From: Acidiferrobacterales bacterium
Lineage (GTDB): Bacteria > Pseudomonadota > Gammaproteobacteria > Arenicellales > Poriferihabitantaceae
Length of the DNA: 64,000 bases
NCBI GenBank assembly: GCA_019633985.1
Contig: JAHQWE010000050.1
Coordinates: 1 to 64,000 of the forward strand
Direction: 5' to 3'
The position numbers and the translations under genes were made by a program. This document shows positions 35,192 through 44,530 of this stretch, one piece after another; the stretch's first letter is position 1, and every line of letters begins with the position of its first letter. The notes beneath the pieces are model-generated. The model was not told where the DNA came from and did no database searches. It saw only the letters and a program-made list of their open reading frames with translations.

Positions 35192-35410
35192 CTATCTCTC
35201 TCGAAACGTGATACGTCCTTTACTTAAATCATAAGGGGTCAGCTGAACGGTCACAGTATCACCGCGGAGGATACGAATATAGTGTTTTCGCATCTTGCCG
35301 GATATATGCGCAATGATTTCATGCCCGTTCTCGAGCTTTACTCTAAATTGAGTATTTGGAAGGGTTTCGGTAACCGTTCCTTCCATTTCTATGCCTTCTT
35401 CTTTTGCCAC
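35192..35410 (-). CDS. infA: Translation initiation factor IF-1 (GTG start)
   Basis: (V)[71 protein letters not shown], exactly 72 aa from the GTG. Confidence 0.97.
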   Translation of the reverse strand: MAKEEGIEMEGTVTETLPNTQFRVKLENGHEIIAHISGKMRKHYIRILRGDTVTVQLTPYDLSKGRITFRER

Positions 35411-35630
35411 AGTAGTAGTCGAAATTAACAGATGGCGGAGTGTAAAGAAGAATGCCAGTGGTTTCAAACAAGTTCCTACGGATTCATCCAAAATATGGAA
35501 ATTTCTGGGGAGTTGGATTGGTTGGCTCTGCTAGAATCCTGACTCAGGCTATTCTGCCCGGTTCAGGATGCTCGCAGTTCGTTATCCACTGGCCTGCTCG
35601 TGATTTTCAGTTCAATTTCCGCTTCTAAAT

Positions 35631-37652
35631 ATGAAAAATAACCAATCGGTTCAAAAAATCGAAAAGCTTTTTATTGAATCGGCGACCAAGCTACAGAATG
35701 GAGACCCCGCCGGCGCCCGTCGAGGTTTGGAAAAGGTGGCGAAGCTTGCTCCTAAAAGCGCAGCTGTTTGGTACAACCTGGCTTTGGCTGGACAACACCT
35801 GGGTCTCCATCACAAGGCGGTCAAGGAGTACCAGAAATCACTCAAGATTAATCCTTCGCAAATTGATGCAATGGTGAATCTTGGTTTGTCCCACAAGGCG
35901 CTGGAGCAAGTCGATGAGGCCAGGAGGTTGGCGGAAAAAGCGCTGAATATGCAGAAAGGGCATCCAAGGGCGCTGAACCTGCTAGGTTCCTTACTCGCTG
36001 AATCTCGGCAATACACCGAAGCTATTCCACTGCTGGAAGAGGCTTTGGCAAACGATCAGGAGAACACGGACGCAAGGCAAAATCTGGCGAATTCCTTTCT
36101 TGAGTCAGGAGATTCACAAAAGGCAGAGGAAGTGATTTTGCCGTTGGTGGATGAAGAAGCGAGTGCAAAGGTTCCAACCGAGCTCTACGTGCAAACACTG
36201 CTTGATCAAAAACGTTACATTGAGGTGCCACCAATACTCAAGAAACTAAAAAGTCGGTATCAAGGAGACGAAGATGTTCTGATTTTGGAAATGTCGTTTT
36301 GTGAACTGATCAATGACAATTTTTCCGTTGTAGATATTGCGGAGAAGATTCTGAATAAATCTCCTCGTCATGCACGAGTCTGGAACTCGCTGGGTAGTGC
36401 TTACTTTCAACTGGATAGTATTGCCAATGCCAAGAATAGCTATCAGAAAGCGATGGACTTCGATGCTGAACATCCTGAATACAGCAATAACCTGGGTTTG
36501 GCTTTTGCTTCTCTAGGTGAAAAAGACAAAGCGGAACACTATTATAGAAATGCGCTGAGTCTGAGTTCGGATTATGTGGAAGCGTATCGCAATTTGGTAG
36601 CGATGAAAAAGTTTACATCTCTGGAAGACCCCGACGCAGTAAAGATAAACCACCTTTGGGAAAATGATGAGCTTCCGGATCAAACCAAGTGCAAAGTGGC
36701 ATTTGCACTTGGGAAAATCTATGATGATTGTGGTTTATACGATCAGGCATTTGCGAGTTACGACGAAGGAAACAGATTGAAATCTCTAGAGATTGACATG
36801 GATTTTGATCAATACTTTGGTCATATAGATCGCATTATCGATGTATTCGACCGCAAACCTGCGCAATCAGTTGCCGTCAATCAAAACCTCGGACAACCAA
36901 TTTTCATACTAGGTATGTCTCGCAGTGGTACTACCCTGGTAGAGCAAATTATTTCCCGTCATCCAGGTGTTACAGGTTGTGGCGAGTTATCTTGTATCGA
37001 ACGCGCGATCGGAAACCTGGAAAAAAATCCAGATGGTATGAAAATTTACCCGGACGACTTTATCGGGTTAAGTGAAGAGGTTTTAGCAAAAGAAACCAAG
37101 GGATATGGAGACTGGGTGTCCCGCTTGCACGATATTCAGACCCCATTTTTTACCGATAAAATGCCGTTTAACTTTGTTCATATCTGGTTGATCAAAGCGT
37201 TGTTTCCAAAATCATCCATTGTTCATTGTCACCGACATCCCCTGGATGTGATTGTCTCGAATTACTTTCAGTTGTTTGGTTCTGATATTAACTTTGTCTA
37301 CAACCTGGAAGTGCTGACAGGATATTATCTCCGCTATCACAAACTGATGCGCCATTGGCACCAACTGTTTGCTGGGGAAATTTATAAGGTGCAGTACGAG
37401 GCGCTGGTTGCTGACTCTGAAAATCAAACCCGATTACTGGTAGAAGGGGCGGGGTTACAATGGGATGAGGCTTGCCTGGATCCTAATCGATCTGACACTG
37501 CGGTTAGAACTGCAAGTATCTGGCAGGTACGAGAAGGTATCTATACGAGTTCAAAAGAACGGTGGCGACGCTATGAAAAGCATCTTGGAGCAGTCATCGA
37601 GACTTTGCAGTCTCACCATGTTCTAGACGAGGAATGCAGATACCTGGATTGA
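35631..37652 (+). CDS. TPR-repeat protein with C-terminal sulfotransferase domain
   Basis: Multiple N-terminal TPRs (AAVWYNLALAGQHLGLHHKAVKEYQKSLKINP etc.), then PIFILGMSRSGTTLVEQIISRHP (PAPS-binding 5'PSB) and HCHRHPLDVIVSNYF (3'PB). Confidence 0.9.
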   Translation: MKNNQSVQKIEKLFIESATKLQNGDPAGARRGLEKVAKLAPKSAAVWYNLALAGQHLGLHHKAVKEYQKSLKINPSQIDAMVNLGLSHKALEQVDEARRLAEKALNMQKGHPRALNLLGSLLAESRQYTEAIPLLEEALANDQENTDARQNLANSFLESGDSQKAEEVILPLVDEEASAKVPTELYVQTLLDQKRYIEVPPILKKLKSRYQGDEDVLILEMSFCELINDNFSVVDIAEKILNKSPRHARVWNSLGSAYFQLDSIANAKNSYQKAMDFDAEHPEYSNNLGLAFASLGEKDKAEHYYRNALSLSSDYVEAYRNLVAMKKFTSLEDPDAVKINHLWENDELPDQTKCKVAFALGKIYDDCGLYDQAFASYDEGNRLKSLEIDMDFDQYFGHIDRIIDVFDRKPAQSVAVNQNLGQPIFILGMSRSGTTLVEQIISRHPGVTGCGELSCIERAIGNLEKNPDGMKIYPDDFIGLSEEVLAKETKGYGDWVSRLHDIQTPFFTDKMPFNFVHIWLIKALFPKSSIVHCHRHPLDVIVSNYFQLFGSDINFVYNLEVLTGYYLRYHKLMRHWHQLFAGEIYKVQYEALVADSENQTRLLVEGAGLQWDEACLDPNRSDTAVRTASIWQVREGIYTSSKERWRRYEKHLGAVIETLQSHHVLDEECRYLD

Positions 37653-37715
37653 GGTTGTTTCGTTCGCTTTGTGTCATTTCCTGGCAATGCGATTGAATTC
37701 TAAATAATTGTGGCC

Positions 37716-37745
37716 AAAAAAAACCGGGGCATGCCCCGGTTTTTT
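37716..37745. terminator. Bidirectional rho-independent terminator between convergent sulfotransferase and porin genes
   Basis: A8-CCGGGGCATGCCCCGG-T6: perfect 16-bp GC palindrome flanked by A- and T-tracts. Confidence 0.95.
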
Positions 37746-37764
37746 ATGCTCTAACGAATCAGAC

Positions 37765-38775
37765 TTAGAAGTCGATACGCATACCCAGAAGGGTTTGAGT
37801 AATGTCGCTAAGCTCAACACCAGCATCTTCAGTAGTAACCGAAGTGGTCTCGAGATAGAGTTTCAGACCGCCACCTAGGTTGTGGTAAGCGCCCAGGAAT
37901 ACTGAGTCCGCTTCTCCAGTGCCGTTGTCTTCTGCAACACCAGCACCAACCAGAACGCTGGTCTTGTCGCCGATGCCAACACTGACATAAACCTGAGTGT
38001 GATCAACTTCGAAGTTACCTTGCTCTGTAGTTTGGTGACCAATGTGCAGAGCAGCAGGGCCGAAGCCGAACTTACCAGCGATACCAAAACGATCTGTATC
38101 TTCAGCAGCTGCAGTGCCGAGGATATCCCCGGTCTCTTCATCTACGATATCAGTGTCGTTATTTTCTTCAGAGTCAGCAGAGATTGCGATGCTGATGCTG
38201 TCGGTAGCGTTAAAAGTAACACCGATACCGAAGCCGTCACCGTTCAACTTCTCAGCTACGTCGTTGTCTTCACCAGACTCGTTCAAACGAAGATCAGCGT
38301 CCAGGCTAACTGGGCCAAAGCTGTTTGAGTACTTAATCGTATTAGAAGTACGGAAAGGACCACCAGCGTAAGAAGAGTACAGGTAGTAACCCAGAGAGTA
38401 GGTAGGAGATACGATAGTACCGAAGTGGTTGAAGTAAGCAGACCACTGGTTACCGATGGTGACAGAACCGAATCCACCAGAAAGACCAACATAGCCTAAA
38501 CGAAGGTCAGCAACGTTGTTTTGCTCTTTATCGGTAGTGGTAGCAAATTCGTAGCGGCCGATAGCGGTCAGACCGTTACCGATGTCGCCAGCGCCTTTGA
38601 AACCAAAACGAGAGGAAACGTTAGATACGTCAACAGTGTTGTTTTCGCCAGCATCGCGAATGTCGATCGCGTTGTTGATACGACCGTAAGGGGTGATACC
38701 CAGATGGCCGTCGGCATAGACAACTGGAGCTGCCAAGGTGCTGGCTACTGCTGCTGCGATTAGTTTTTTGTTCAT
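37765..38775 (-). CDS. Outer-membrane general porin
   Basis: MNKKLIAAAVASTLAAPVVYADGHLGITPYGRINNAID signal peptide and porin N-terminus, beta-strand repeats, terminal Phe (LLGMRIDF). Confidence 0.92.
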   Translation of the reverse strand: MNKKLIAAAVASTLAAPVVYADGHLGITPYGRINNAIDIRDAGENNTVDVSNVSSRFGFKGAGDIGNGLTAIGRYEFATTTDKEQNNVADLRLGYVGLSGGFGSVTIGNQWSAYFNHFGTIVSPTYSLGYYLYSSYAGGPFRTSNTIKYSNSFGPVSLDADLRLNESGEDNDVAEKLNGDGFGIGVTFNATDSISIAISADSEENNDTDIVDEETGDILGTAAAEDTDRFGIAGKFGFGPAALHIGHQTTEQGNFEVDHTQVYVSVGIGDKTSVLVGAGVAEDNGTGEADSVFLGAYHNLGGGLKLYLETTSVTTEDAGVELSDITQTLLGMRIDF

Positions 38776-39197
38776 GAGAGATACCTCTAAAAGTACTGTA
38801 ATCAAAAAAAATTTTTTTTACTTTCGCCTTCGAAAAAGTCGGCGAATTTGCTAACTGCGCAAAGGAATGTACCAACTTAGAAAACGAAAGCAAAGCGATT
38901 TTGCCATAAAATTTGCATAAATATTAACTTTTTTTAATAAAATGCGTAAATTCAGTAATTTACAGCACAAAGAAAAATTAAAATTATTTAAAATTAATTA
39001 GTTAAAAGGGATACTTAATATTAAAAATAGTTAAAAAGTGCGTTTTCGTTGATCAAATTGCCAATTTTGTCAGGTTTGTTGTTCAGCAGGCATTAATGAG
39101 ACGAATGCTGCGACCCCAGCTTCCTAAAACACCAGTAAAAAGGCCGTTTATGTTACATTGCGCCCATTGAAAACACTGTTTGAATCTTGCGAAATCC

Positions 39198-39920
39198 ATG
39201 TCAAAACTATTGATCATTCTGGCTGTACCGCTATTCCTTGTTGGTTGTCAGTCCTCCCCTTCTCAATCTGAGAGCAGCACCGGTCGAAAAATCGAATCTC
39301 CAGGAGAGAGCGGCCTGTTTTCATCGATATTTAAAGGTTCTTCGCCCAAAACAATTGCGCTGCCGCCTGATCTAGTTTCTACCGCAAATTCAAAAGTTCA
39401 GGAAAACCACAAGAAGGCAGAAAGGGAGGCTAGCCAAAAGGTGCTGCCAGACGTCATTGGTGCCGAAGTGGTTAATCAAAATGGACAGCGGTGGTTGAGA
39501 GTCGAATCCGATGCACAGGAAGTTTGGGATACGCTTGCCAATTTTTGGGCAGCCGAACAAATTGATTTGGTTGAATTTAAGCCCGCTGCTGGTCTGATGG
39601 AGACAGATTGGATTGCCGCCAATGCGGATGCAAACGAGAAGAAAAGCATCGTTGCAAGGCTTTTCAATCGAGTTGTTGGAAATGATACATCGTTCGATAA
39701 ATATAAGATTCGTTTGGAAAAAGATGAAGACGCCATTACCAATATTTTTGTTACCCACCGTTTTACTGAAAAGAAAGAGTCCAAATTCAATTCACCGGCA
39801 AAAGTGACTGAATGGGAATGGGTAGAGGGTGAAGGAGACCAGGAGAAAGTCGCGCAGTTACTGCAGGTAATGGTCCTCTTGTTTGAGACACCGGAGGTTC
39901 GGTTAAACACTTCGGCTTGA
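39198..39920 (+). CDS. BamC/NlpB-like outer-membrane lipoprotein (short form)
   Basis: Lipobox LFLVGC, SSPSQSE unstructured N-terminus, IALPPDL, RWLRVESDAQEVWDTLANFWAAEQIDLVEFKPAAGLMETDWIA. Confidence 0.75.
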   Translation: MSKLLIILAVPLFLVGCQSSPSQSESSTGRKIESPGESGLFSSIFKGSSPKTIALPPDLVSTANSKVQENHKKAEREASQKVLPDVIGAEVVNQNGQRWLRVESDAQEVWDTLANFWAAEQIDLVEFKPAAGLMETDWIAANADANEKKSIVARLFNRVVGNDTSFDKYKIRLEKDEDAITNIFVTHRFTEKKESKFNSPAKVTEWEWVEGEGDQEKVAQLLQVMVLLFETPEVRLNTSA

Positions 39921-39987
39921 TTTTCCGCATGTGGTTATCGGAGCCATGCTCTGTAGCACCATCTAGCCCAAGACAGGACCCAAAACT

Positions 39988-41178
39988 TTGACGCCGCTTA
40001 CTCGCCTCGACGACGCCCGTATTCTAATTTACAGTCACGATAGTTTTGGATTGGGGCACCTGCGTCGATGTCGGGCTATCGCACACGAACTGGTAGGGCG
40101 ATACAAAGGAATATCAGTGTTGATTTTATCGGGTTCCCCGGTAATCGGAAGTTTTGAATTCAGGGCCAGGGTGGACTTTGTGCGCATACCCGGTGTGATT
40201 AAGCTAAAAGATGGCAGTTATACCTCCTTGGGATTGCATATCGATTTAGATCAAACACTTGAAATACGCGAGGCGATAATTCGCAAAACAGCGGAAGCGT
40301 TCAAACCCGATTTGTTTATTGTCGATAAAGAGCCCCTGGGATTGGAAGGGGAGGTTAAGGAGACCTTGAGAATGCTACACAGTCGGGGTGTCTATAACAT
40401 TCTTGGCCAGAGAGAAATTATCGATGATCCCAAAGCGCTGGCAATAGAGTGGGGAAGAAAGGCGGCGCTTCCAGCGATTAAGGATTTATATGATGAAATT
40501 TGGGTCTACGGGCCCGAGCAGTTCTATCACCCACTGGCGGGGTTAGACCTAGAGCCGGAGGTGGAAGATAAAGTGTTTTACACCGGCTACCTGAAACGTG
40601 GTGGCGTACAATTTGATGAAGCAGAGAAAAGGGAGAACCCTTATTTCCTGGTTACTCCCGGTGGCGGCAAGGATGGGGAAGAAATGGTGGAGCTTGTGTT
40701 TGCGTCTTGTGTAAGCTGCACCCAACTCGAAATGGAAGTGGTATTTGTGCTTGGGCCATTTATGGAGGAATCAAAGCGACAAGAAATACATAGTCGCGCT
40801 GAAAAATACGCCAACTTTTCCGTTATCGACTACCACCCTCGCATTGAGTCCTTGATCGAACACTGTAGCGGTATGATTACCATGGGTGGGTATAACACTT
40901 TCTGTGAAATTCTAAGTTTCGACAAGCCTGCCATCGTTTTACCTCGATTCGAGCCTCGCACCGAACAGTTGATTCGTGCTCGAAGGGCAAAGGAGCTCGG
41001 TCTGGTACAAATGTTGGAACCAGAGCAATTCGATGTTGAGAGCTTGCAACCACTGATAGAAAGTCTCTCGGCTCAGCCCAAGCCATCTGCTGCTTTGATA
41101 CCCGGCATGTTAGATGGTATGGATTCTGTTTGTGATCGGGTTGTTAAGCTTTTAAATGCACGCCCGATCGCTGCCTAA
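39988..41178 (+). CDS. MurG-like predicted glycosyltransferase (COG4671-like)
   Basis: ILIYSHDSFGLGHLRRCRAIAHEL, LVTPGGGKDGEE, MITMGGYNTFCEILSFDKPAIVLPR; TTG start. Confidence 0.82.
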   Translation: MTPLTRLDDARILIYSHDSFGLGHLRRCRAIAHELVGRYKGISVLILSGSPVIGSFEFRARVDFVRIPGVIKLKDGSYTSLGLHIDLDQTLEIREAIIRKTAEAFKPDLFIVDKEPLGLEGEVKETLRMLHSRGVYNILGQREIIDDPKALAIEWGRKAALPAIKDLYDEIWVYGPEQFYHPLAGLDLEPEVEDKVFYTGYLKRGGVQFDEAEKRENPYFLVTPGGGKDGEEMVELVFASCVSCTQLEMEVVFVLGPFMEESKRQEIHSRAEKYANFSVIDYHPRIESLIEHCSGMITMGGYNTFCEILSFDKPAIVLPRFEPRTEQLIRARRAKELGLVQMLEPEQFDVESLQPLIESLSAQPKPSAALIPGMLDGMDSVCDRVVKLLNARPIAA

Positions 41179-41192
41179 GAATTAGCCGATCG

Positions 41193-42338
41193 ATGCGGGT
41201 TGCGATTTATGTCCAGCATTTATTGGGCACAGGTCATTTGGTGCGCATGCAAGCCCTCGCAGAGGCTTTACATAACGCGGGGCACGAAACCTTGCTGGCT
41301 TCAGGGGGAAGGTTGTCCGAGATGGGGCCCTATCGATCTCTTCAGTTGCCAGTTGTCAAAACCTTACCGGGAGACTTCCTCACATTACTCGACGAAAACC
41401 TGAATGAAGTAAACGATAGCTGGAAAGCAGACCGCACGGATCTGCTAGTGAGCGCCATTCAGAAATTTACGCCCAATATTATGGTGATCGAGACCTGGCC
41501 ATTTGGCAGGAGGCAGATGCGATTCGAAATTTTGCCATTGATGCAACGATTGATCGCACTCGACACGCCGCCCATGATAGTAAGTTCTATTCGTGACGTG
41601 TTGCAAAGAAGGAAGCAGAAGCGCCGAATACAAACGCTATCTGAAGTAGAGCGTTACATCGATTTGGTGTTGGTGCACGGGGAAGAGACTTTGACACCGC
41701 TGTCGCAAAGCTTTGAAGAAGCTGAAGAATTGCAAGCGAATGTTGCCTATAGTGGATACATCGCAACACATCGCCAGGAGAGCGCTAAAGAAGAAGCCCC
41801 TTCGACTCCTTCTGGCGAAATAGTGGTATCCGCTGGGGGCGGTGCGACAGGTTCCTTGTTGCTAAAGACAGCGGCAAGAGCGGCATTCATGGACACACGA
41901 TCATGGCGATTGTTGGTCGGGCCGAATGTGGAAGCCACTGTTTTTGATGTACTGCAGAAACAACAATCAAGCCGCTTGATTGTGGAGCGAAACCGTAAGG
42001 ATTTTCGTCATCTACTTGCACATTGCGCCGCTTCAGTCTCTCAATTTGGATATAACACAGCACTGGACCTTCTCATCGCAGGATGCCCCGCAGTGGTCGT
42101 ACCCTATGCGGATGACGGAGAAACTGAACAGACTCAACGTGCAGAGGGGTTTGAAAAAAGAGGTTACGTAGTTTCTATTGAACAGGATTTGATTACCCCC
42201 GAGTCGCTATTGTCCGCTATCCAAAAAGCACAATTCCACCGAACCCGTGAGAACCCAAGTCAGGATTTCAATGGGGCGGTACACTCGGTGGAACTTCTTG
42301 AATCACATTATCAAAAATTTCTGAGGAAAAACGCTTGA
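41193..42338 (+). CDS. MurG-like predicted glycosyltransferase (COG4671-like), second copy
   Basis: VAIYVQHLLGTGHLVRMQALAEAL, VSAGGGATGSLLLK, SQFGYNTALDLLIAGCPAVVVPYADDGETEQTQRA. Confidence 0.82.
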   Translation: MRVAIYVQHLLGTGHLVRMQALAEALHNAGHETLLASGGRLSEMGPYRSLQLPVVKTLPGDFLTLLDENLNEVNDSWKADRTDLLVSAIQKFTPNIMVIETWPFGRRQMRFEILPLMQRLIALDTPPMIVSSIRDVLQRRKQKRRIQTLSEVERYIDLVLVHGEETLTPLSQSFEEAEELQANVAYSGYIATHRQESAKEEAPSTPSGEIVVSAGGGATGSLLLKTAARAAFMDTRSWRLLVGPNVEATVFDVLQKQQSSRLIVERNRKDFRHLLAHCAASVSQFGYNTALDLLIAGCPAVVVPYADDGETEQTQRAEGFEKRGYVVSIEQDLITPESLLSAIQKAQFHRTRENPSQDFNGAVHSVELLESHYQKFLRKNA

Positions 42339-43108
42339 GCGCATTTAAGCCATTATACGAAGAACTGGATGAGTGGAATTTCGACGGTGACGAGGTGATG
42401 CTTTGGTGGCGAGACGATGATGCTGTCGCTGATACCGCTTCCTTGCAGCAGCTTTTCTCATTGTCAACCAAGTACGATTTACCGTTAGCTTTGGCGATTA
42501 TCCCGGGTGAACTGGAGGATTCACTAGTGAGAGTGGTAAAAAATTATCCTCTCGTACAGGTTTTGCAGCATGGAGTCCGTCATGAAAATAATGCCCCGGA
42601 TGGCGAAAAAAAACAGGAGCTATCTGCCAATGCGGAGCTGGATGTTTTACAGGCGGACATCGCTAAAGGGCTCGCACTTTTGTCAAAGAAATTTGATCAG
42701 CAGTTTTTGCCTGTGATGGTGCCGCCCTGGAATCGAATAGACGACAAGGTGATTGCGTTGCTCACCCAGCTCGAATTTCTGGGGTTGTCGTGTTTTACTG
42801 CAAGAAAACAACCAGAAGTTGCTGAAAATATCTGGCTGGTGAACACGCACGTCGATATTATTAACTGGAAGTCAGGCAAAGTGTTTGCTGGTGTAGAGGA
42901 ATGCGTTTCTCAACTGGTTAGTCATTTAAAGGCTAAGAGAACCGGTGTAGCGGATCGCGCCGAGCCTACCGGTTTAATGACACACCATTTGGTTCACGAC
43001 CAGGAAAGCTGGGAATTTCTTCGACAGCTGTTTGCCATTTTGGACGAACACCCAGCAGTGACTTGGCTCTCAGCCGAACGCGCGTTCCAAACAAAATGGA
43101 GAACTTAG
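42335..43108 (+). CDS. Polysaccharide-deacetylase-like protein
   Basis: MLWWRDDDAVA, LALAIIPGEL, VLQHGVRHEN, VMVPPWNR: NodB-like fold signature pattern; ATGA overlap with upstream GT. Confidence 0.7.
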   Translation: MSAFKPLYEELDEWNFDGDEVMLWWRDDDAVADTASLQQLFSLSTKYDLPLALAIIPGELEDSLVRVVKNYPLVQVLQHGVRHENNAPDGEKKQELSANAELDVLQADIAKGLALLSKKFDQQFLPVMVPPWNRIDDKVIALLTQLEFLGLSCFTARKQPEVAENIWLVNTHVDIINWKSGKVFAGVEECVSQLVSHLKAKRTGVADRAEPTGLMTHHLVHDQESWEFLRQLFAILDEHPAVTWLSAERAFQTKWRT

Positions 43109-43333
43109 CGTTTAAATTCCATATGGGTTGACCAGTAAAAGCTTGCCAGATTTATTGAGGGTGGACGAATTGGCGAAAAGATAAAGATGGAACATAGATT
43201 CAATAGTGCCGTGCAAGACGTGAATCTAGATAGGCTCAAACACCTGAACCATAAAACGCTTCACTGATGCCCCATTTCGAATTTTAACGAGTGCGCTAAA
43301 TTTCCCACAGCGATATCGTTATAGATTGGACGG

Positions 43334-44518
43334 CTATCTGCGGGTTTCGCGGTGCGTTCGAACCGCTTGATTAATATGTTTTGCAAGCTGCTGTGCGGCC
43401 ACTCCTAATTGATGATGGGTTTGATATTTCTTCACCGACGCGTTGCGCATATTCGCGAGCCTGGATGGATCACCCAAAAGAGATTCAATCGCAGTCGCCA
43501 ATCGTTGCGGGGAGTTAGCTTGTTCTGGATCTTCAACTAGTAGACCAGTTGTTCCATGCTCCACGATTTGTCCGACACCACCGGAGCGCCCACAAACCAC
43601 GGGCAATCCATTGGAAAGCGCTTCGAGCATCACCATACCCAACGCTTCGTTGATCGCGGGCCAGACAAACAAATCTGACGCTTGCATGAGTTGATCAATG
43701 CGCTCTTCGTCTTTACGGCCAATGAAATGTACTCTACGATCGAAATCGTTTCGAAATAACTCTCGCACCAGAGTTTCGGCAACGCCATCCCCAACCACAA
43801 TGAGTTGCCAGTCTTTTCGCTGAATATTTTCGACTGACTCAGCTAGAACCCGATAAGACTCTAGTTTGCTGTCTTCTCGCATCATCGCAACAGTCAGAAG
43901 CCAGTATTGGTCAGGGTTCAGTTTGTATTGCGCCGCGAGTTCGATTTTTAACTGCCGCAGATTGCTTGCAGACATAGAGTCCGTATTACGTGCAAGAAAA
44001 GGTGAAACAGATATCAGCTTTTCTGGGGATTCCAAAGCACTTTCAAGGGCAAAGATATCCCGAGGGTTGATGCAAAACACTTTTGCCGCAAGCCGGATCG
44101 CCGCTACACTGGACTCAAATCCTGTTTGCCAGCTACCGTCGCGATGTTTTGGTGAGATAGAGGCTTCAGCGACAAAGTAGGGAATACCCAGTGCGTTGGC
44201 TACTAAGGGGCCAATCCAGTCCGGAGCTTTATGGTAAAGATGGTAGGTAAACCAGGCGTTTGGCTGACTGCCGAAATGCTGATCGAGAAATTTTTCAACA
44301 AGAATCTCAGCGGTTTTTTGTCCCTCGGTTTGAAGCAATCGTTGCGATGCTTGATCACCATCTCCCTCCCAGCTACGAAAGTCGGATGCGAGCTCCACTC
44401 GATATCCAGCCGCCTCTAGTGCGGCCATAAACAATCGGGCGATTTTCCGGTCGCCAGAAGGACGCGGTGAGAAAGGAGATTTCATCGGTGCGTAGAAGGC
44501 GATATGCATCGGAAGCAC
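43334..44518 (-). CDS. Glycosyltransferase (GT4-like)
   Basis: KEERIDQLMQASDLFVWPAINEALGMVMLEALSNGLPVVCGRSGGVGQIVEHGTTGLLV. Confidence 0.85.
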   Translation of the reverse strand: MLPMHIAFYAPMKSPFSPRPSGDRKIARLFMAALEAAGYRVELASDFRSWEGDGDQASQRLLQTEGQKTAEILVEKFLDQHFGSQPNAWFTYHLYHKAPDWIGPLVANALGIPYFVAEASISPKHRDGSWQTGFESSVAAIRLAAKVFCINPRDIFALESALESPEKLISVSPFLARNTDSMSASNLRQLKIELAAQYKLNPDQYWLLTVAMMREDSKLESYRVLAESVENIQRKDWQLIVVGDGVAETLVRELFRNDFDRRVHFIGRKDEERIDQLMQASDLFVWPAINEALGMVMLEALSNGLPVVCGRSGGVGQIVEHGTTGLLVEDPEQANSPQRLATAIESLLGDPSRLANMRNASVKKYQTHHQLGVAAQQLAKHINQAVRTHRETRR

Positions 44519-44530
44519 TATTAAATTCAG

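Noticed and set aside
39476-39910. 144-aa minus-strand ORF
   Set aside because: Antisense to the BamC-like lipoprotein, which has a lipobox and a family motif.
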